From Rubrivivax rivuli (GTDB lineage: Bacteria; Pseudomonadota; Gammaproteobacteria; Burkholderiales; Burkholderiaceae_C), in the NCBI RefSeq assembly GCF_004016505.1, contig NZ_SACR01000002.1, forward strand, positions 620,001 to 684,000: a stretch of 64,000 bases of DNA, in the 5' to 3' direction. The position numbers and the translations under genes were made by a program. Below the pieces are notes generated by a model that ran no database searches, had not been told where the DNA came from, and saw nothing but the letters and a program-made list of their open reading frames with translations. This document shows positions 59,125-64,000 of the stretch, piece after piece; position 1 is the stretch's first letter; every line of letters starts with the position of its first letter.

Positions 59125-60066
59125 TCAAGGCGCCGCCTGCCACACCCGCACGTGCTCCACTTCCAGCGTGCGCGGAAAGATGCTGTCGTCCACCGCGCCG
59201 CCCAGCGTGCCGCCCACCGCGATGTTCAGCAGCAGGTACTGCGGCGCGTCGAAAGGCCAGGCGGCACGGCCGGTGCGGGGGTTGCGGTAGCGGTGGTAGA
59301 CCGTGCCGTTGACGCCGATGGCGATTTCATCGGCCGTCCAGTGCAGCTGGTAGTCGTTGAAGGCGGTACAGGCGGTGGGCAGCGCGGTGCGCGAGCCGTT
59401 GCCACTGCCGCCGGTGATGGGCGTGTGCACCGTGCCCAGAATCTCGCCCGGCGTGCGGCCCACGTGTTCGAGGATGTCGATCTCGCCATCGTCGGGCCAC
59501 ACCCCACCCGTGCCCAGCATCCAGATGGCGGGCCAGGTGCCGGTGCCGCAGGGCATCTTCGCGCGGATCTCGAAGTAGCCGTAGGTCCAGGCCGCCTTGC
59601 CGCGCGTGATGAGCCGTGCGGAGCTGTAGGCCTGGCCGCCCCAGTCAGGCAGCTGCGACAGGGCTTCGCGGCGCGCGGTGATGAGCAGCCGGCCGCCGTC
59701 CACCACGCTGTTCTGGAAACGCGCCGCCGCGTAGTACTGGCGCTCGTTGTTCCACCAGCCCAGGCGGTTGCGCTCGGTGTCGTAGCCCCAGCGCGTGGCG
59801 TCGGGCAGGCCGGGCAGGTCGAACTCGTCAGACCACACGAGGCGGTAGCCCGCCGGCACGGCACCGGTGGCCACCGGGGGTGGCGCGGGGGCGGCTGGCG
59901 GCGTGGGCGCAGCCACGGGCGGCGCGGGCGCCGGGCTTGCGGCCACAGGGGCTGGGCTGCTCGCACCGCCGCCGCCACCACCACCACAAGCCGCCAGCTG
60001 CACCAGGCAGCCCAGCACGGCCAGCGTGCGGGTGCGGCGCTGCGCTTGTTCAGGGACGCACGGCAT
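59125..60066 (-). CDS. GH16 endo-beta-1,3-glucanase (laminarinase) lipoprotein
   Basis: 313 residues with lipobox CLVQLAAC near residue 27, a Gly run and a Pro/Ala linker, then a GH16 jelly-roll (about 75-313). The catalytic motif GEIDILEHVG carries both catalytic Glu and the middle Asp in ExDxxE spacing; AWTYGYFEIRAKMPCGTGTWPAIWML precedes it and LLLNIAVGGTLGG follows, both typical for laminarinases. The start overlaps the stop of the transporter fusion gene by one base (ATGA-like junction), so it is the last gene of the minus-strand glucan operon. Confidence 0.93.
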   Translation of the reverse strand: MPCVPEQAQRRTRTLAVLGCLVQLAACGGGGGGGASSPAPVAASPAPAPPVAAPTPPAAPAPPPVATGAVPAGYRLVWSDEFDLPGLPDATRWGYDTERNRLGWWNNERQYYAAARFQNSVVDGGRLLITARREALSQLPDWGGQAYSSARLITRGKAAWTYGYFEIRAKMPCGTGTWPAIWMLGTGGVWPDDGEIDILEHVGRTPGEILGTVHTPITGGSGNGSRTALPTACTAFNDYQLHWTADEIAIGVNGTVYHRYRNPRTGRAAWPFDAPQYLLLNIAVGGTLGGAVDDSIFPRTLEVEHVRVWQAAP

Positions 60067-62444
60067 CAGGCGGCCGGGCCCAGGTACTTCGGCTTCTCGT
60101 CGGCGTCCCACAAGCCCCACTGCGTGCCCACCTCGCCTTCGGGCTGCAGCTTCCAGGGCTCGTCGAAGGACGAGAAGTGGAAGACCTTCACGCCCTCGCG
60201 CCGCGCCCAGGTCTGCACGTCGATGAAGTAGCGCATGGCGTTCTCGGCCGAGGGCACGGCGCCGCCCACCGCCTGGCCGGCGCCGGGCCAGCCGGTCTCG
60301 GCCAGGATCACCTGCTTCTCGCCGCCCGCGGCCTGAACCAGCGCGTGCATGCGCTTGAGGTAGTGCGCCGCCCAGGCGATGTCGGCGCCTTCCCAGAAGG
60401 GGTAGCAGTTGGGCAGCAGCACGTCGCAGGCCGCCACCAGGGCCGGCCGCTCCAGGAAGACGTAGTAGGCGTCCACGCAGCCCACGCGCACGTCTTCCGG
60501 CACCGCTTCTTTCACGCGCTGGAGGTAGGCCAGCAATTCGGCTTCGGGCAGGTCACCGCGCAGCAGCACCTCGTTGCCGACCACGGCGATGTCCACGCGC
60601 CCGGCCTGCGCCAGCGTGATGAGGCTGTGGATCTCGCGCTCGTTGCGTTCGCGGTCGGCGCTGATCCAGGCGCCCACCATCGTCTTCAGGCCGTGCTCGC
60701 GCGCCAGGCTGGGGATGAGCTCGTGGCCTTCGGTGCAAGAGAACGAACGCAGCCAGCGCGTGTGCGGCGCCACCAACGCCACGCGGCGGCGCACCTGCGA
60801 AGGCGGCAGCACGTCGCCCGCGCCCTGGCCGCGCGCATAGGCGCTGAAGCACAGGCCGTACAGGCGCTCGGCGCGCTGCTCGTTGAAGCGGGCCTGCAGT
60901 TCGGCCCCGCTGCAGCCCGCGAGGCTGGAGCGCTGGCCTTCCACCAGCTCCAGACCGTGGTCGACGAGCCAGGTGCGCGCGCCGGCGCCGGAAGCACCGC
61001 CGCTGCCAGCCGCGGCCGCGCGCTGCTTGCGGCGCTCGAGCTCGGCATGCACCTCCACGGCGCGGGCCTCGTCGAGGTCGTAGTTGCGCATGATCCACAT
61101 CGCCAGCAGCGTGCCGAAGATGGGGATGCCGGAGTAGAAGAGCCGCAGGCCGTCCACCGCGCCCGCCGGCTGCACCGGCGCGCCGGGGGTGAAGGCCACG
61201 AAGGCCATGATGGCGCCGCTGAGCAGGCCGGCCACCGCGAAGCCCAGCTTCACCATCCACCAGTAGATGGCGCCGAAGATGCCCTCGCGCCGCTTGCCGG
61301 TGGCCAGTTCGTCCAGGTCGCACACATCGGCCGTCATGCTCATCATGATGGTGAAAAGCCCGCCGATGCCGAAGCTGAAGAAGGGCAGCGCCAGCATGAA
61401 CATCCACGGCTTGCCCGGCACCATCAGGAACCACAGCAGGATGTAGCCCAGGATGGAGATGCCCTGCGAGGCCATGAAGGCCATCTTCTTGCCCAGGCGC
61501 CTGGACATCCACGCCACGGTGGGGATGACGGCGAAGGTGGTGACCAGCGCGCCGATGCTGCCGAAGAGCGTGGGCCAGATGCCGGCCGCCGCCGTGTTTC
61601 CGTTGAACAGGTGGTAGACGACGATGAAGAAGGAGAACGCCGCCACCGTGTTGAAGGCGTTGAAGATCAGGAAGGTGGAGAAGCACAGCTTGCGGAAGGG
61701 CACGCAGGCGAAGGCTTCCTTGAAACCGTCCATCAGCTCCTTGAAGCCGTGGCCGATGTTGGCCACCGTCAGCGGCACCAGGTGGGTGTCGTTCAGCGTG
61801 GAGCGGCTGGGCAGGAAGACCGCCGGCACCATGGCCAGCAGCATGCAGGCTACGCCCACCCACACCGAGAGCGTGCGCGTGGCGGTGTCGGCATTGGGGA
61901 ACCAGGCCGGGTCGTACATCACCACCCAGAACCAGGGCGCGATGACCCAGGCCCACTGGCCGATCCACTGCGCCACGGCCATGATGCTGGTGCGCTCGTG
62001 GAAGTCGTCGCTCATCTCGTAGCCCATGGCCACGTAGGGGATGCTGAAGACCGTGAGCCCCGTGAAGAAGACCAGCGACCAGAACAGGAAGTAGCCGAAG
62101 TTGTAGGCCAGCCCGTCTTCACGGTAGAGCTGCCACATCATCACGAAGGCCACGCCCAGCATGAGGGCGCCGATGAACACGTACTGCCGCCGCCGGCCCC
62201 AGCGCGAGCGCGTGTTGTCGGAGATGAAACCCATGATGGGGTCGAGCACCGCGTCGTAGGCGCGCGGCAGGAAAAACAGGATGCCCCACATCCACGTGGG
62301 AAAGCCCATGTCCTGCACCAGCACCACCATGAAGATGCCCAGGGCCGCCGGGAACATCTGGTTGGCCAGCATGCCCAGGCCGAAGGCCACCTTGTGGGCG
62401 AAGGGCACCTTGTGGGCTGCGGCGGTGGCGGCGGGTGCGTTCAT
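60066..62444 (-). CDS. GPH-family sugar:cation symporter fused to a GH17 domain
   Basis: 792 residues in one uninterrupted frame. Residues 1-465 are a 12-helix glycoside-pentoside-hexuronide symporter (MelB-like): YDAVLDPIMGFISDNTRSRWGRRRQ, FSIPYVAMGYEMSDDFHERT and MTADVCDLDELATGKRREG are diagnostic. A Gly/Ala linker (about 466-490, AAAAGSGGASGAGA) joins a GH17 domain (about 493-792) with acid/base Glu625 in VVGNEVLLR and nucleophile Glu716 in ILAETGWPGAG, closing FHFSSFDEPWKLQPEG. In GPH carriers the C-terminus faces the cytoplasm, so the hydrolase would sit at the inner mouth of the transporter. No ATG occurs at the junction. Confidence 0.92.
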   Translation of the reverse strand: MNAPAATAAAHKVPFAHKVAFGLGMLANQMFPAALGIFMVVLVQDMGFPTWMWGILFFLPRAYDAVLDPIMGFISDNTRSRWGRRRQYVFIGALMLGVAFVMMWQLYREDGLAYNFGYFLFWSLVFFTGLTVFSIPYVAMGYEMSDDFHERTSIMAVAQWIGQWAWVIAPWFWVVMYDPAWFPNADTATRTLSVWVGVACMLLAMVPAVFLPSRSTLNDTHLVPLTVANIGHGFKELMDGFKEAFACVPFRKLCFSTFLIFNAFNTVAAFSFFIVVYHLFNGNTAAAGIWPTLFGSIGALVTTFAVIPTVAWMSRRLGKKMAFMASQGISILGYILLWFLMVPGKPWMFMLALPFFSFGIGGLFTIMMSMTADVCDLDELATGKRREGIFGAIYWWMVKLGFAVAGLLSGAIMAFVAFTPGAPVQPAGAVDGLRLFYSGIPIFGTLLAMWIMRNYDLDEARAVEVHAELERRKQRAAAAGSGGASGAGARTWLVDHGLELVEGQRSSLAGCSGAELQARFNEQRAERLYGLCFSAYARGQGAGDVLPPSQVRRRVALVAPHTRWLRSFSCTEGHELIPSLAREHGLKTMVGAWISADRERNEREIHSLITLAQAGRVDIAVVGNEVLLRGDLPEAELLAYLQRVKEAVPEDVRVGCVDAYYVFLERPALVAACDVLLPNCYPFWEGADIAWAAHYLKRMHALVQAAGGEKQVILAETGWPGAGQAVGGAVPSAENAMRYFIDVQTWARREGVKVFHFSSFDEPWKLQPEGEVGTQWGLWDADEKPKYLGPAA

Positions 62445-63403
62445 GCGGGGCTTTCGGTGGTGGCGGGGGGCGCCAGTTCGGGGTACAGCGGCTGCATCAC
62501 CAGCTTGGGACGGCGGTCCACGGTGAACAGGCCCCAGTGCTTCTCGGGCTCCAGCGGGTCGGCCGAGCCCTTCCAGGGTTCGTCGAAAGCCTCGAACACG
62601 AAACACAGCAGGCCTTCGGCGCGCGTCCAGTCCATCAGGTCCTGGTAGTAGATCGCCTGCAGTTCCTGCACCGCGTGCTCGGCGTGCATGCCACGGCCGT
62701 TGCTGTTGGTGCACCAGCCGGCTTCGGTGATGACCACGGGCTTGCCGGGGTAGAGGCTGGCCACGCTGTGCACGTTGGCCTTGGTGTAGTCCAGCGCCTC
62801 GTGGATGTGCTTGTATTCCCACACCGGGTAGGTGTGCAGCGAGATGAAGTCGAGCTCTTGCACCAGCCCGCGCAGCTTGTGCTGCCAGGGCACGTAGTTC
62901 TCGCAGAAGGTCACGGGCTGGCGCACGCCGGCCTTCACGCGGCGCACGTACTCGATCATCTGCGGCACCGGCACGTAATGGTCGGTCCAGTCGACCGTGG
63001 CCTCGTTGCCCACGGCCACCGAGAAGACGATGCGGGGGTAGCGGTTGGCGAGCTCGATCAGGCGCTGCAGTTCGGCCTGGTTCTCCAGCCGGCTGGCTTC
63101 GAGCTTCTCTTCGCTGTAGGTGCCGCCCCAGGGGCAACCGAAGTTGTTCATCTCGGCGCCGAGGTAGGCGCCCAGCATCACCTGCATGGGCAGCCGGTCT
63201 TCCTCGATCACCTGCAGCACACGCTCGGCATGCACGCTGCAGTCGTACAGGCGCAGCAGCCGCCACTCGCGCAGCAGCAGGTGCAGGTCTTCGCGGATCT
63301 GCGCCACCGAGGGGTAGACGCGGCTGTCGGGGCTCTGGCCTTCGCGGTAGCCCGAATAGCAGATGGCGTTGCCTGAGGGCAGCGTGAACTCGGCGTGGCT
63401 CAT
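62441..63403 (-). CDS. GH17 glucan hydrolase, apparently cytoplasmic
   Basis: 320-residue GH17 enzyme made of the barrel alone, without signal peptide (starts MSHAEFTLPSGNAICYSGYR). Acid/base Glu134 lies in FSVAVGNEATVDW and nucleophile Glu227 in PVVITEAGWCTNSNG; VFEAFDEPWKGSADPLEPEKHWGLF closes the barrel. By its motifs it groups with the lipoprotein GH17 at 49951 rather than with the transporter-fused domain. The start at 63403 overlaps the preceding gene's stop by 4 bp, and its stop overlaps the transporter fusion by 4 bp. Confidence 0.9.
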   Translation of the reverse strand: MSHAEFTLPSGNAICYSGYREGQSPDSRVYPSVAQIREDLHLLLREWRLLRLYDCSVHAERVLQVIEEDRLPMQVMLGAYLGAEMNNFGCPWGGTYSEEKLEASRLENQAELQRLIELANRYPRIVFSVAVGNEATVDWTDHYVPVPQMIEYVRRVKAGVRQPVTFCENYVPWQHKLRGLVQELDFISLHTYPVWEYKHIHEALDYTKANVHSVASLYPGKPVVITEAGWCTNSNGRGMHAEHAVQELQAIYYQDLMDWTRAEGLLCFVFEAFDEPWKGSADPLEPEKHWGLFTVDRRPKLVMQPLYPELAPPATTESPA

Positions 63404-64000
63404 GCGAACTTCGGCGCGCCGTCTTTGTCCCACAGACCCCAGTAGGCCCCCACATCCCCTTCGGCGCCGACCTTCCACGCTTCGTCAAAGGCCGCGAAGT
63501 AGAAGATCTCGATGCCGTCTTGCTGCGCCCAGCGACAGGTGTCCACGAAGTACTGCATCGCGCCTTCGCGCGAGGGCACCGAGCCCTGGAAGGCGCTGCC
63601 CTGGTCGGGCCAGCCCGTCTCGCTGATCAGCACCCGCTTGCCCGGCGCGGCGGCGCGTGTGCGCGCCACCATCTGCTGCATGTAGGCCAGCGCCTGCTCG
63701 CGCGGGCAGCCTTCCCAGAAGGGGTAGCAGTTGGTCATCACCACGTCGCAGGCGGCGGTGACGAGCGGGTGCTTCTCGAAGAGGTAGTAGGCGTCCACGT
63801 AACCCACCGGCACGCTGGGCAAGGCGTCTTTCACCCGCTGCATGAAGCCGAGCAGCTGCTCTTCCGGCATGTCTTCGCGCAGCAGCACCTCGTTGCCCAC
63901 GGCCACGATGTCGGCATGGCCGGCGCGCGCGACGTCGATCACGCCCTGGATCTCGCGTTCGTTGATCTCGGCGTCGGTGCCCAGCCAGGCGCCCACCAGC
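63400..64000 (-). CDS. GH17 glucan hydrolase, C-terminal part (5' end outside window)
   Basis: The frame runs off the right edge; about 200 C-terminal residues are visible. They closely match the GH17 domain of the transporter fusion (GAWLGTDAEINEREIQGVID, AVGNEVLLREDM with the acid/base Glu, NCYPFWEG, VLISETGWPDQGS with the nucleophile, AAFDEAWKVGAEGDVGAYWGLW). It is thus a paralogue of that domain. Whether it too has an N-terminal signal or membrane part cannot be seen. The stop overlaps the next GH17 gene by 4 bp. Confidence 0.88.
   Translation of the reverse strand, partial: LVGAWLGTDAEINEREIQGVIDVARAGHADIVAVGNEVLLREDMPEEQLLGFMQRVKDALPSVPVGYVDAYYLFEKHPLVTAACDVVMTNCYPFWEGCPREQALAYMQQMVARTRAAAPGKRVLISETGWPDQGSAFQGSVPSREGAMQYFVDTCRWAQQDGIEIFYFAAFDEAWKVGAEGDVGAYWGLWDKDGAPKFA

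Noticed and set aside
60950..61030. Separate start codon for the GH17 domain inside the transporter fusion
   Set aside because: No ATG and no convincing Shine-Dalgarno occur in the Gly/Ala linker, and no stop separates the parts. A rare internal GTG start cannot be fully excluded.

Overview
The window is a very GC-rich, gene-dense chromosomal segment with strong G/C bias at third codon positions. Gene content points to a heterotrophic betaproteobacterium of the order Burkholderiales: a complete-looking protocatechuate 4,5-cleavage operon, a homogentisate operon, Sox genes, DUF1415, DUF2783, a PEP-CTERM protein and a GPH-family transporter. The genus cannot be fixed from the sequence alone. 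No tRNA, rRNA, CRISPR array, insertion sequence or prophage was seen. No gene-free gap exceeds about 220 bp.

Layout. 1-2 kb: the end of an EAL protein and a type-II NADH dehydrogenase. 2.0-11.8 kb: an operon for 4-hydroxybenzoate/protocatechuate breakdown (ModA-like protein, ligJ, ligK, DUF1932 dehydrogenase, pobA, ligI, ligA, ligB, ligC, aldo/keto reductase), divergent from a LysR regulator and ending in a strong hairpin. 11.8-13.4 kb: a secreted caspase-like protein and a small membrane protein. 13.5-18.8 kb: a two-subunit molybdenum hydroxylase followed by soxXYZA and DUF1415, mostly with 4-bp overlaps. 18.9-32.2 kb: mixed housekeeping and regulatory genes (FapA-like protein, LysE exporter, PanE-like reductase, Popeye-like membrane cNMP-binding protein, PatZ-type acetyltransferase, pseudokinase, hydrolase, acyltransferase, SPOR-like protein). 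32.3-38.8 kb: a homogentisate operon (MBL-fold protein, FAD monooxygenase, DUF2783, hmgA, fahA) divergent from an IclR regulator. 38.8-43.5 kb: an MFS transporter and a hybrid sensor kinase.

43.5-53.1 kb and 59.1-64.0 kb form a beta-1,3-glucan (laminarin-type) utilisation locus. It has a secreted GH81, lipoprotein GH17 and GH16 enzymes, a large lipoprotein with duplicated domains, an outer-membrane barrel protein, a GH30 without signal peptide, two further GH17 genes, and a gene encoding a GPH-family sugar symporter fused in frame to a GH17 domain. Three perfect 14-bp palindromes (TGAAAGCGCTTTCA) sit at the same place, just downstream of the -10, in three promoters of the first part, which suggests one LacI-family repressor encoded elsewhere. 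The two parts are separated by an orphan PEP-CTERM protein with a sigma-54-type promoter, a tiny HMA-like protein and a pair of amidohydrolases with three amidohydrolase-like domains, of which only one keeps the HxH metal motif.

Inferred glucan model: GH81, GH16 and lipoprotein GH17 cut glucan outside or in the periplasm; the barrel protein admits oligosaccharides; the symporter-GH17 fusion imports and immediately hydrolyses them at the inner membrane; soluble GH17 and GH30 finish in the cytoplasm. No TonB receptor, beta-glucosidase or LacI gene is visible here, so the locus probably continues to the right.
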